Assembly: GCA_023397905.1 (NCBI GenBank)
Contig: JAEWSZ010000022.1
Span: forward strand, 1-7,806
Length of the DNA stretch: 7,806 bases
From: Bacillota bacterium
GTDB lineage: Bacteria; Bacillota; Clostridia; Acetivibrionales; DSM-1351
Direction: 5' to 3'
The notes beneath the pieces are model-generated. The model made no database searches. It saw only the letters and a list, made by a program, of their open reading frames with translations, and was not told where the DNA came from. Every line of letters starts with the position of its first letter. The stretch's first letter is position 1. The position numbers and the translations under genes are program-made. This document shows positions 1 through 5,668 of the stretch, in pieces.

Positions 1-308
1 CCGCCCATGGCGGATTTACAAATCCCACAGATATAGCGGATTACCTGGTTAAAAAGGGAATCCCTTTCAGAAGCGCCCATGAAATCATAGGCAAAATGGT
101 GCTCTACTGCATCGACAACAATAAAGCAATTGACCAGATGAGCCTGGAGGAATTCAAAAGCTTTTCGGATAAAATCCAGGAGGATGTATATGTAGAGATA
201 AGCCTCGAGAAATGTGTATCGGGCAGGAACCTGCCCGGAGGCCCGGCCAGTGAAACTGTGGAAAAGGCGATACAAAAGGCCCGGGAGTTTATCCTGTCTC
301 AAAAATAA
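1..308 (+). CDS. argH: Argininosuccinate lyase, C-terminal fragment (5' end off the window)
   Basis: This is the last ~102 codons of argininosuccinate lyase, which splits argininosuccinate into arginine and fumarate in the final step of arginine biosynthesis (a cytoplasmic homotetramer). The reading frame is open from base 3 to a TAA at 306-308. The visible residues include the family's C-terminal signature: a NPTDIADYLVKKGIPFRSAH segment (close to the usual NATDLADYLVxKGxPFRxAH), then a helix with LYCIDNNKAI, then EEDVY-ISLEKCVSGR and GGPAS near the end. The ATG at 96 is internal and not a start. The catalytic serine loop of the fumarase/aspartase superfamily would lie upstream, outside the window, so activity cannot be judged. 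A strong hairpin follows 6 nt after the stop, so argH is the last gene of its transcript. Confidence 0.95.
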   Translation, partial: AHGGFTNPTDIADYLVKKGIPFRSAHEIIGKMVLYCIDNNKAIDQMSLEEFKSFSDKIQEDVYVEISLEKCVSGRNLPGGPASETVEKAIQKAREFILSQK

Positions 309-314
309 CCTCAT

Positions 315-373
315 AAACAAACAAGCGCCAGTCGGGTCTGTTATACAACCTGTCCGGCGCTTGTTTGTTTTTT
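315..373 (+). terminator. Intrinsic terminator after argH, probably bidirectional
   Basis: A perfect 15-bp stem pairs 315-329 with 356-370 (AAACAAACAAGCGCC and its complement). The intervening 26 nt can fold further: GGT 335-337 with ACC 348-350, and TGT 339-341 with ACA 345-347. On the + strand a run of six T (368-373) follows directly. Read on the - strand the same hairpin lies just past the stop of the 59-aa gene at 385 and is followed by TTGTTTGTTTATG, a weaker U-rich tail. It therefore probably serves both converging transcripts. Confidence 0.9.
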
Positions 374-384
374 GCCTGTACGGA

Positions 385-564
385 TTAGACCAATCTTTTG
401 CTGCTGTTTATATATATACTGACATATAAATTATCTGGCTCCAGCCTTATATTCACACCTGAAACTGCGATCCCCCTGCTTCCCAGCCCGGTCTCTATAT
501 CTTTTTTCATGTTTTCCAGCATATTACCGGCTTCAGGGATTTTTTTCTCACGCCTCCAAAACAT
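385..564 (-). CDS. Small hypothetical protein, 59 aa, second gene of a two-gene operon
   Basis: I do not recognise a family. The ATG at 564-562 is preferred because GGAGGA (576-571) lies 6 nt upstream. A longer version beginning at 630 would overlap the upstream gene and has no Shine-Dalgarno sequence. The protein starts MFWRREKKIPEAG, basic with one Trp, followed by a predicted amphipathic helix (about residues 11-28, ENMKKDIETGL). It ends with alternating hydrophobic residues (IAVSGVNIRL then NLYVSIYI) that look like a beta-hairpin. There is no signal peptide or transmembrane segment. It begins 17 nt after the stop of the 103-aa gene, so the two are almost certainly cotranscribed and probably act together. 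The shared terminator at 315-373 lies just beyond its stop. Confidence 0.7.
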   Translation of the reverse strand: MFWRREKKIPEAGNMLENMKKDIETGLGSRGIAVSGVNIRLEPDNLYVSIYINSSKRLV

Positions 565-581
565 TGCTTGTCCTCCGAATA

Positions 582-893
582 TCAATTGACTTTTGCCTTT
601 TTCTCCAGAGCCTTTCCCAAACTGTACCATGAATCACGCAATTTAAATCTCATCTGCTCGTCAAGAGTTCGTTCGATTATATCATTCAATTTTTTTCTGG
701 CATAAATGTAATCCTTTATATTAAATTCCTCTTTAGCCATAATTTCGTCTATCTCATCGAGCCATTCCTTCAGGTGTTCGCTGCCCACATACTCGGAGGT
801 TATCTTCTTTCTTATATGGGCGACCACCTGCTTTATAGCCTTTTTCTTTACATCGGTATCTGTTTGCATTTTTTTTATTTGCCTCTGACTCAT
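582..893 (-). CDS. Small hypothetical helical protein, 103 aa, first gene of a two-gene operon
   Basis: No family is recognised. The start is ATG at 893-891 with GGAGAGG (908-902) 8 nt upstream, and the stop is TGA at 584-582. The product is very rich in Lys and Glu/Asp, has no cysteine and no membrane segment, and should be almost entirely alpha-helical. There is a basic N-terminal helix (about 4-32), an acidic helix with EHLKEWLDEIDEIMAKEEF (about 39-57), a YIYARKKLNDIIERTLDEQ helix (about 62-81), and a basic tail ending KALEKKAKVN. The acidic and basic stretches suggest protein-protein or nucleic-acid contact, but that is inference. A sigma-A-type promoter overlapped by a perfect inverted repeat lies about 80-110 nt upstream, so expression is probably repressor-controlled. 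Confidence 0.78.
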   Translation of the reverse strand: MSQRQIKKMQTDTDVKKKAIKQVVAHIRKKITSEYVGSEHLKEWLDEIDEIMAKEEFNIKDYIYARKKLNDIIERTLDEQMRFKLRDSWYSLGKALEKKAKVN

Positions 894-963
894 ATTTAAA
901 ACCTCTCCCTTTTATTTCTTATACAAACTATACAAATGTTATAGCCTTCAACATATCCAAATA

Positions 964-1020
964 TTTACATTAATTATACTACATTTAAACATTAATGTAA
1001 ATTACATATAATAATGTAAA
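964..1020. promoter_or_regulatory. Probable operator: 11-bp perfect inverted repeat plus extra half-sites
   Basis: TTTACATTAAT (964-974) and ATTAATGTAAA (991-1001) form a perfect 11-bp inverted repeat with a 16-nt spacer. The right arm contains the whole -35 hexamer; the left arm runs from the last bases of the -10 to the expected transcription start. Just upstream there is a second, shorter pair, TTACAT (1002-1007) and ATGTAA (1014-1019), with a 6-nt spacer, so the core ATGTAA/TTACAT occurs four times in 57 bp. The position over both promoter elements is what a repressor operator looks like. The regulator is unknown. Confidence 0.6.
973..1001 (-). promoter_or_regulatory. Sigma-A-like promoter of the small-protein operon
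   Basis: On the - strand, TTTACA (1001-996, 5 of 6 matches to TTGACA) is separated by exactly 17 bp from a perfect TATAAT (978-973). The predicted start is near 966, giving a leader of about 70 nt before the ATG at 893. This is among the best promoter matches in the window. Confidence 0.72.
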
Positions 1021-1230
1021 CATTTAAGTATCCCGTGACCTGTCTGTCTGCACGCCTGCCGTATATATTAAACAAAGCGGAATATTCCCTGTCATATATA
1101 TAAAGTATGTATTCCCGGACATGGAAATATACCTGTAATTTCCAAAACCCATATATTTTTTCTTCTCCGGTTCTGTAATTATGCTGAGGGAATTCCGGCA
1201 TGCGCACGAATTTATACTTCCCCGGACAAT
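1021..1230. other. Non-coding stretch, nothing convincing
   Basis: Between the operator of the small-protein operon and the deacetylase terminator lie about 210 bases with no supported gene. A 71-codon GTG-started frame (1207-992, - strand) covers most of it and has a GGGGAAG 9 nt upstream. However, its Tyr-rich composition is atypical and its end runs into the neighbouring promoter, so it is not called. A 10-bp palindrome GGAATATTCC lies at 1079-1088. Confidence 0.5.
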
Positions 1231-1280
1231 AAAAAAGACAGGCCTGAGAATAAGCTTTACACCATTCCCTGGCCTGTCCC
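1231..1280 (-). terminator. Intrinsic terminator after the polysaccharide deacetylase gene
   Basis: On the - strand GACAGGCC (1278-1271) pairs with GGCCTGTC (1244-1237). The stem continues after one A-A mismatch with GGGAAT pairing ATTCTC (one G-U), giving a long hairpin with an apical loop of about 12 nt. It is followed by a run of six T on the - strand (1236-1231). It begins 30 nt beyond the stop of the deacetylase gene. Confidence 0.88.
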
Positions 1281-1309
1281 TTTGACGTTATTTCATCTCT
1301 TTAATAATT

Positions 1310-2497
1310 TTAATAGGTTATCAGCTGCTTTCCATTGAGCTTTGCCATATCCACACTTTCCTTCTTGGCCTGCGGCACTGTAACCGTGTCCGGATCGCCG
1401 TCGCTTATATACTGGGAATTCCCCTTTGCAACCTCTGCCAGCCACCAGGAAAGGTCGTAGTCCACTTTTGGCGAACCGCTTGCCCGCACTCTCGGAAGCG
1501 CCATCGGATCAAATTTGACCGATACGGGTGAAGGCGCCGGATTCGCTCCCACAAGCAATAAGGCTGAATTCCTGTATTCTATGCCCTGGTAGTTTCCGTG
1601 TATGACATATTCCTTTAAGTCCTTCGACGCACTTCCAAAGGGAAGCGCAAAGGTATTGAAAGTATAGCCTGGCACGATTTTATTCATGAGGGCCTGATTG
1701 CCGCCCACCTCTTCAAGCATTTTCTGCACGGTCTTTACCGAGGGAAGAGAAACGTGGGTTTTAGTATGGTTCCCGATTTCAAAGCCCTTGTTTATGAGAT
1801 AATTCAGTCTGTCCGATATATCTCCTGAGCCTGAAAAGGTTTTGACACCTAGATTTACATAAAATGTTCCTTTCAAACCAAAATCGGGATGCTTCTGATT
1901 AAAGGCTTCCATCACTCCCACTGCCGATTCGGGGTTCACAGCGAGCTTCCCGTCCTGCTCTATAAGGTTGAACTGTCCTGCTGTGCCGTCGTCGAAAGTA
2001 AACACCATAGGAATACATCCCGCCGGCACATCAATATTGTTATTCAGCATATCCGTCAGACTGATAAGCCTGTATTTTTTGTCGTACAATTCATCCAGAA
2101 GCTTTCCGAACTCCGAAAAGGTAGTCGTATATTCATTGCTCTTGCCGTTTAAATCCTTAACAAAGTTATGGAACATCACTACCATTATTTGTCCGCATTC
2201 ATTGGGCTTGATTTTTGAATAGTTTATGGCTTCATTATCTTTGTTGTTCCCTTTGCTGTCTGAACTCTGTGCGGTCCCGGTGTTTTTGGCCGGAACGTTG
2301 CTTTCTCCGGCTGGCGCCAAAGTTTCGGCCGCTTCAGACGGCTGGCTTTGAGTACTTTTCGTATTTTGCGCGCTTATTGAACTCTGCGCACTTGTTGAAC
2401 TACCAACAGCCTGTCCGGTGTACAGATTATTGGAACAACCTGCAAATACAGGTATCAGCATTGTCAATGCAAATGTTACTGCTGCGTATCTCTTCAT
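1310..2497 (-). CDS. Lipoprotein with polysaccharide deacetylase (NodB-type) domain
   Basis: A predicted metal-dependent carbohydrate esterase (CE4/NodB fold) anchored on the outer face of the membrane, likely acting on cell-wall or other extracellular polysaccharide. Start chosen at ATG 2497 (395 aa): it gives a compact signal peptide (MKRYAAVTFALTMLIP) and has GGAGATGGGG just upstream. An ATG at 2515 is possible. Lipobox VFAGC puts the lipidated Cys at residue 21. Residues about 28-95 are a Ser/Thr/Gln/Ala-rich linker. Catalytic motif 1 is TFDDG (base and metal Asp at 169 and 170). Motif 2 is GNHTKTH (metal His 244 and 248). The usual Arg of motif 3 (RPPYG) is replaced in ALPFG (285-288). 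Near the C-terminus is LPRVRASG. It may be cotranscribed with the upstream Dabb gene, as no terminator separates them. Confidence 0.88.
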   Translation of the reverse strand: MKRYAAVTFALTMLIPVFAGCSNNLYTGQAVGSSTSAQSSISAQNTKSTQSQPSEAAETLAPAGESNVPAKNTGTAQSSDSKGNNKDNEAINYSKIKPNECGQIMVVMFHNFVKDLNGKSNEYTTTFSEFGKLLDELYDKKYRLISLTDMLNNNIDVPAGCIPMVFTFDDGTAGQFNLIEQDGKLAVNPESAVGVMEAFNQKHPDFGLKGTFYVNLGVKTFSGSGDISDRLNYLINKGFEIGNHTKTHVSLPSVKTVQKMLEEVGGNQALMNKIVPGYTFNTFALPFGSASKDLKEYVIHGNYQGIEYRNSALLLVGANPAPSPVSVKFDPMALPRVRASGSPKVDYDLSWWLAEVAKGNSQYISDGDPDTVTVPQAKKESVDMAKLNGKQLITY

Positions 2498-2610
2498 GAT
2501 CCCCATCTCCAACATTTTATCCTTTGTTTTTATGTTTATATTTTATGTTATATACACTTATTTTAGCCTGAAGCTTAAAGGCATATTTTGGCTTAACAAC
2601 CAACCATACT

Positions 2611-2892
2611 TTAATAATCCAGAGAAACCGAAGCTTCCCTTACTGTGCTGACATATTCCGCAAATTTTACATGGTCTGGATGCACTTGATAAGCCTTCAT
2701 GTCCTCCAGAGAATCAAATTTGGTATATAATGCCACGTCATAGGATCTTTCACTATGCAGCACATCCACACCTACCTCCATAAACTTTATAAGCGGGATT
2801 TTTTCTTTTAATTCCAGAAGATCATGCTGAATTTTTTGAATGGTTGCCGGACTTTTATCTTTTAATTTGAATAAAACTATGTGTGTAAACAA
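2611..2892 (-). CDS. Dabb (stress-responsive alpha/beta-barrel) family protein, 93 aa, TTG start
   Basis: This is a small cytoplasmic protein of the Dabb family, a dimeric ferredoxin-like alpha/beta barrel whose bacterial members mostly have no assigned function. The family pattern is clear: an N-terminal strand MFTHIVLFKLKD, a helix (about 15-31), a strand around residues 36-46 with EVGVDVLH, a strand SYDVALYTKF, the hallmark YQVHPDHVKFAEYV segment (68-81, His 71 and 74), and a C-terminal strand. Its length is typical of single-domain members. The start is TTG at 2892-2890: AGGAGGGG (2907-2900) lies 7 nt upstream, and no ATG fits the N-terminal strand. A promoter is visible at 2926-2954. The stop lies about 110 bp upstream of the deacetylase start with no clear terminator between, so the two may share a transcript. 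Confidence 0.9.
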   Translation of the reverse strand: MFTHIVLFKLKDKSPATIQKIQHDLLELKEKIPLIKFMEVGVDVLHSERSYDVALYTKFDSLEDMKAYQVHPDHVKFAEYVSTVREASVSLDY

Positions 2893-2925
2893 TTTTTAAC
2901 CCCTCCTGTGCTTGTTATATATATT

Positions 2926-2954
2926 ATTTTAACTTTGTTGGCAGTTATAGTCAA
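2926..2954 (-). promoter_or_regulatory. Sigma-A-like promoter of the Dabb gene
   Basis: On the - strand TTGACT (2954-2949) is followed, after exactly 17 bp, by TAAAAT (2931-2926). The expected start near 2919 leaves a short leader of about 25 nt that carries the AGGAGGGG ribosome binding site in front of the TTG at 2892. Confidence 0.65.
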
Positions 2955-3046
2955 ATATAAAAAACAAGCCGAAATCGATGTCTGATATTGTCATAAAAGT
3001 ATATACAAGTATAATTTAATACTGTACCGAATTATCAATTTATTTA

Positions 3047-3076
3047 TTTAATAATTTATTGCGATAAATTATTAAA
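3047..3076. repeat. Perfect 13-bp AT-rich palindrome with TGCG loop
   Basis: TTTAATAATTTAT (3047-3059) and its exact complement (3064-3076) flank the 4-nt loop TGCG. No T-run follows on either side, so it does not look like a terminator. It lies 6 bp upstream of the -35 of the + strand promoter at 3082, a plausible place for a regulator site. An octamer GAATTATC appears on both sides of it (3029-3036 and 3084-3091). The AT-richness means chance must be considered, though 13 perfect pairs is long. Confidence 0.6.
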
Positions 3077-3081
3077 ACATA

Positions 3082-3110
3082 TTGAATTATCTGTTTTTTT
3101 ATCGTATAAT
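3082..3110 (+). promoter_or_regulatory. Candidate + strand promoter with no coding gene downstream
   Basis: TTGAAT (3082-3087, 4 of 6 matches) is separated by exactly 17 bp from a perfect TATAAT (3105-3110). The expected start is A3117. There is no ORF of note before the terminator at 3184-3219. The background is AT-rich, which raises the false-positive rate. Confidence 0.45.
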
Positions 3111-3116
3111 TATTCA

Positions 3117-3219
3117 ATAAAGATGTTTATTAATACATTTAACTAAAGCTTATATCTATTTTTTGATAAATCCCTATTATTAAGGGACTGACTAATTAAG
3201 TCAGTCCCCCCTTTTTTTT
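3117..3219 (+). ncRNA. Candidate small non-coding RNA, about 100 nt
   Basis: The stretch between a + strand promoter (3082-3110) and a strong + oriented terminator (3184-3219) has no gene in that orientation. The nearest genes on both sides are on the - strand. The predicted transcript has an AU-rich 5' part (3117-3170), a small hairpin TCCCT/AGGGA (3171-3175 with 3183-3187), and the terminator hairpin, which shares bases 3184-3187 with the small one so that the two exclude each other. A seven-codon ATG frame (3123-3146) lacks a Shine-Dalgarno sequence. No known RNA family is recognised. It could instead be part of a bidirectional terminator for the downstream - strand gene. Confidence 0.35.
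3184..3219 (+). terminator. Intrinsic terminator, T-run on the + strand
   Basis: GGGACTGACT (3184-3193) pairs perfectly with AGTCAGTCCC (3199-3208) around the loop AATTA, then CCC and eight T (3212-3219). The T-run direction fits + strand transcription. On the - strand the hairpin lies 22 nt after the stop of the 718-aa gene and is followed by TTAATAATA, only a weak U-tail. It may still end that transcript as well. Confidence 0.85.
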
Positions 3220-3229
3220 ATATGCGGTA

Positions 3230-5386
3230 TTACTTATTGTCCAGGTATCCGTATATGGTCAGCAGCCCTTCCAACCTGGTTATTTTATTTTTAGGATTGA
3301 AGTAACCGTTGCTGCCGTTCATTACCTTCATTCCCGAGGCTATGCATACGTATCCCAGGAGATTTGGATCTATTTTATCGGCATCCTTGAAATCGGATTT
3401 AAATATACCCTTTAACTCTGCCACCTGACTCAGTCTCAGGAACTTTACAAAATATTTTGCAGCTTCCTCTCTGGTAATGGTTGCATTTGGCGCCTTTTCA
3501 GCTTTGGTTATGATACCGGAGCTTATGAGATTGGTATACATTCTCTCTACAGCAGTATCCTCATTTACACTGGGATCAAAATAATATATATCATTCAGCT
3601 TGCACAGCAGCAGGAAATAATCCTTTTGGAGCAAGGCTTCATCAGGCTTCAGTTCATTCTCATTATACCTGATGGAAAGCTGGGTAAGGATCTTCACCTT
3701 GTCCGCTGCCGCCAAACCTTCTATATCCGTGTAGTCGGAAAGATTGTTTTCCTTATAGGTTAAGCCTGAATAATTCAGTACGTCGCCAGTGGTTGCACTG
3801 ATGGTATTGGGTACGCGTGAATTGATGAAATACCCTAATACAGCGTTGGTTACAGTGGTCTGCGGGTCTACTACTTTATCCAGCGGAACCGGTTTGTTAT
3901 TTGCATAATCGCTGGCATATTCAACCCCAAAGCCTATCTTGCTGAACAGCACATCATAAGCCTTTTCCACCGGAATTACCTGTGTGGGGTCATCGAACTT
4001 CATGCTCTTGATCCAGCTGGTATTTATGCCTACGACATTTCCGCTCAGATTGTCAAAGGAAATAGTTATAGTATCACTTGGGCATTCCAGGCCGTTCTGT
4101 ATTCTTACATACCTGAAACCAAACTGGTTCTGGGTCCCGTCGTCATAGGCTGTGTAAGTATCGTCATACTTGACTTTTGAATAATATCCCGGAATCAGTT
4201 TCTGCAGCACATCGTCGCTGATGGCTTTTGCCTGTTCCTTGGTTTTCTGGGGTTTTGTGCCTTCCGGTGAACTGTAGTAAGTCCAGAAATCCAGGATATC
4301 CCCTGTTTTTGCATCTACAGATACCGAAATATCTCTGGTCAGATTTGTGTCCTTATTTATAATTTTAGAATACTGGAAAGACCATATAAATGAGTCTTCA
4401 TTTCTCCAATCCTTCTGGAGCTGCGAATTTGAAAGCTTAAAATCCGTATCGATATTGAGCTGGCTTACACCGCGAAGCTTGGCATCAACCTGTTCTTTTG
4501 TCAGCAGACCGGAAATTCCCTTAATCGCCTCCTCTTCTTCAGGAGTAAGCGTTACTGTCAATCCTGCCGCCCTTTCAACTGCTGCCTTTGCTGCTGTACT
4601 GTCGCTTTTATCATATAAAATCCCATACCGGTTGGGCATATCTTCGACCTCTCCGGTGATGGCGTCAATATACTTGTTAGGGTACTTTGGCACATATGCC
4701 AGGTAACTGGTCGTCTTGTTGCCGTCCAGTGTTTTATAATTGTATACAAGCTTTAAGCCCAGTTTGTCTTTAAATGCCTTTTGAGCATCTTCAGGACTTA
4801 TTAATTTTGAAGCGTCCTCAAATGATACATTCTTGGAATAATTGCAGTTATAGTTGGACACCTGCCCGGTGTAACTGTTTACATTAACGCTTATGGTGTC
4901 GGTATTATAGCTTATTCCGTTGACCTGTCTCACATAGTTGAAATAGTACTCCCTGTCCTGGACAGCGTCATTGTTCTCCACCTGTTTATATTGGGAAAGA
5001 AGCCCCGGATTAATGTTATTTACGAATTTCTCGGCAATTTCTTTTCCCTGATCCTTTGAATACTTCGGAATTTTTTTGTCATTATAATTTGAAGAATAAT
5101 CATATGAAGAATAATTTGTTATAAAATTATCTCCATCAATTGTAACATTGATATACTTCGGTGTTTCCTCATTGCTCCACACCAGATTCCATGTGGCCGT
5201 GCCGTTCTGACTGTAAATATTGTAAGTAAAGTTCTTGCAGTCCGCCGGAATATCTATTTTCTCTTTAACAGCCTTTATAGCATTTTCCAGCCCTTTGTCC
5301 GCAGAAACCGAACCGCTTGCCATGACCGGCGTGATAAACGTAACCAGCAGCACCACTGCAAGCAGTAATGAAATAACTTTTTTCAA
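3230..5386 (-). CDS. Secreted YcdB/YcdC-repeat protein with C-terminal S-layer homology motifs, 718 aa, TTG start
   Basis: A predicted extracellular wall-bound protein of unknown function. The start is TTG at 5386-5384, with AGGGGTGAT (5400-5392) 5 nt upstream and an immediate signal peptide (MKKVISLLLAVVLLVTFITP), cleaved around residues 23-29. Residues about 35-250 and 315-545 are two copies of a PepSY-like YcdB/YcdC-type region. Matching stretches are YYFNYVRQVNGISYNTDTISV (147-167) against FGFRYVRIQNGLECPSDTITI (422-442), and YIDAITGEV against TISATTGDV. A Glu-rich linker (281-300) lies between them. From about 555 on come three SLH-like motifs, the best being FKDAD plus NGYFNPKNKITRLEGLLTIYGYL near the end; such motifs bind secondary wall polymer. 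The gene is monocistronic by appearance. The family assignment rests on pattern memory, not a search. Confidence 0.87.
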   Translation of the reverse strand: MKKVISLLLAVVLLVTFITPVMASGSVSADKGLENAIKAVKEKIDIPADCKNFTYNIYSQNGTATWNLVWSNEETPKYINVTIDGDNFITNYSSYDYSSNYNDKKIPKYSKDQGKEIAEKFVNNINPGLLSQYKQVENNDAVQDREYYFNYVRQVNGISYNTDTISVNVNSYTGQVSNYNCNYSKNVSFEDASKLISPEDAQKAFKDKLGLKLVYNYKTLDGNKTTSYLAYVPKYPNKYIDAITGEVEDMPNRYGILYDKSDSTAAKAAVERAAGLTVTLTPEEEEAIKGISGLLTKEQVDAKLRGVSQLNIDTDFKLSNSQLQKDWRNEDSFIWSFQYSKIINKDTNLTRDISVSVDAKTGDILDFWTYYSSPEGTKPQKTKEQAKAISDDVLQKLIPGYYSKVKYDDTYTAYDDGTQNQFGFRYVRIQNGLECPSDTITISFDNLSGNVVGINTSWIKSMKFDDPTQVIPVEKAYDVLFSKIGFGVEYASDYANNKPVPLDKVVDPQTTVTNAVLGYFINSRVPNTISATTGDVLNYSGLTYKENNLSDYTDIEGLAAADKVKILTQLSIRYNENELKPDEALLQKDYFLLLCKLNDIYYFDPSVNEDTAVERMYTNLISSGIITKAEKAPNATITREEAAKYFVKFLRLSQVAELKGIFKSDFKDADKIDPNLLGYVCIASGMKVMNGSNGYFNPKNKITRLEGLLTIYGYLDNK

Positions 5387-5557
5387 TCAAAATCACCCCT
5401 TGTTTTTAATAAAAACATATTATTAGTAATTCTTACCAACATTTATCTTAGACGTTTCATTTATATGATGGTTCCATATTTTTATTATATTTTTAATGGA
5501 AATGTAATAAGTCAGTTGCTATTTCCACGGTCCATGCAAAAAACAAGGGGTTGCCAC
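5387..5557. other. Intergenic region upstream of the SLH protein gene
   Basis: An AT-rich leader region with no gene. On the - strand a TATAAT (5489-5484) is present, but no good -35 stands at the right distance, so the promoter of the SLH protein gene is not assigned with confidence. Two G-runs in a similar setting (ACAAGGGGTTGC at 5543-5554 and AAAAGGGGTGC at 5561-5571) form a short imperfect direct repeat near the terminator of the next operon. Confidence 0.4.
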
Positions 5558-5608
5558 AAAAAAAGGGGTGCAAATTCAATATTAAATATACTCTATTTTG
5601 CAATACCC
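5558..5608 (-). terminator. Probable intrinsic terminator of the GH31-aldolase operon
   Basis: On the - strand GGGT (5608-5605) and GCAAA (5601-5597) pair with TTTGC (5574-5570) and ACCC (5569-5566), with a 3-nt ATT bulge on one side and an AU-rich loop of 22 nt. One C and then seven T (5564-5558) follow. The large loop and bulge make it weaker than the other terminators here. It lies about 60 nt past the aldolase stop. Confidence 0.55.
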
Positions 5609-5668
5609 TCTTTAATTTATTTTGTATTCATTTTTTATTAGTTTCCGGCTCTTCAGCCGTATTTCAGC

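Noticed and set aside
385..630. Longer 81-aa version of the 59-aa gene starting at 630
   Set aside because: No ribosome binding site at 630 and it would overlap the upstream 103-aa gene by 49 bases; the ATG at 564 has a perfect GGAGGA at good spacing.
992..1207. A 71-codon GTG-started frame on the - strand with GGGGAAG 9 nt upstream
   Set aside because: Its composition is odd (very Tyr-rich), no family is recognisable, it has no promoter or terminator of its own, and its 3' end runs into the promoter/operator of the next operon. It is more likely a chance frame.
2498..2515. Upstream ATG (2515) for the deacetylase lipoprotein
   Set aside because: It adds MLEMGI before an otherwise standard signal peptide; the ATG at 2497 gives a typical Lys-Arg N-terminus and has GGAGATGGGG upstream. 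It cannot be fully excluded, since AGGA precedes 2515 as well.
3171..3208. Riboswitch or attenuator controlling a downstream gene (mutually exclusive hairpins)
   Set aside because: No + strand gene follows the terminator, and the alternative hairpin is only 5 bp; the RNA-unit reading is simpler.
4347..4706. 119-codon + strand frame opposite the SLH protein gene, and similar + strand frames at 1889-2499 and 5800-6865
   Set aside because: They are antisense shadows of well-supported - strand genes, without ribosome sites or recognisable families.
5645..5660. CGGCT/AGCCG hairpin just after the aldolase stop as a terminator
   Set aside because: The stem is only 5 bp with a 4-nt loop, and no T-run follows on either strand; the hairpin at 5558-5608 is the better candidate.
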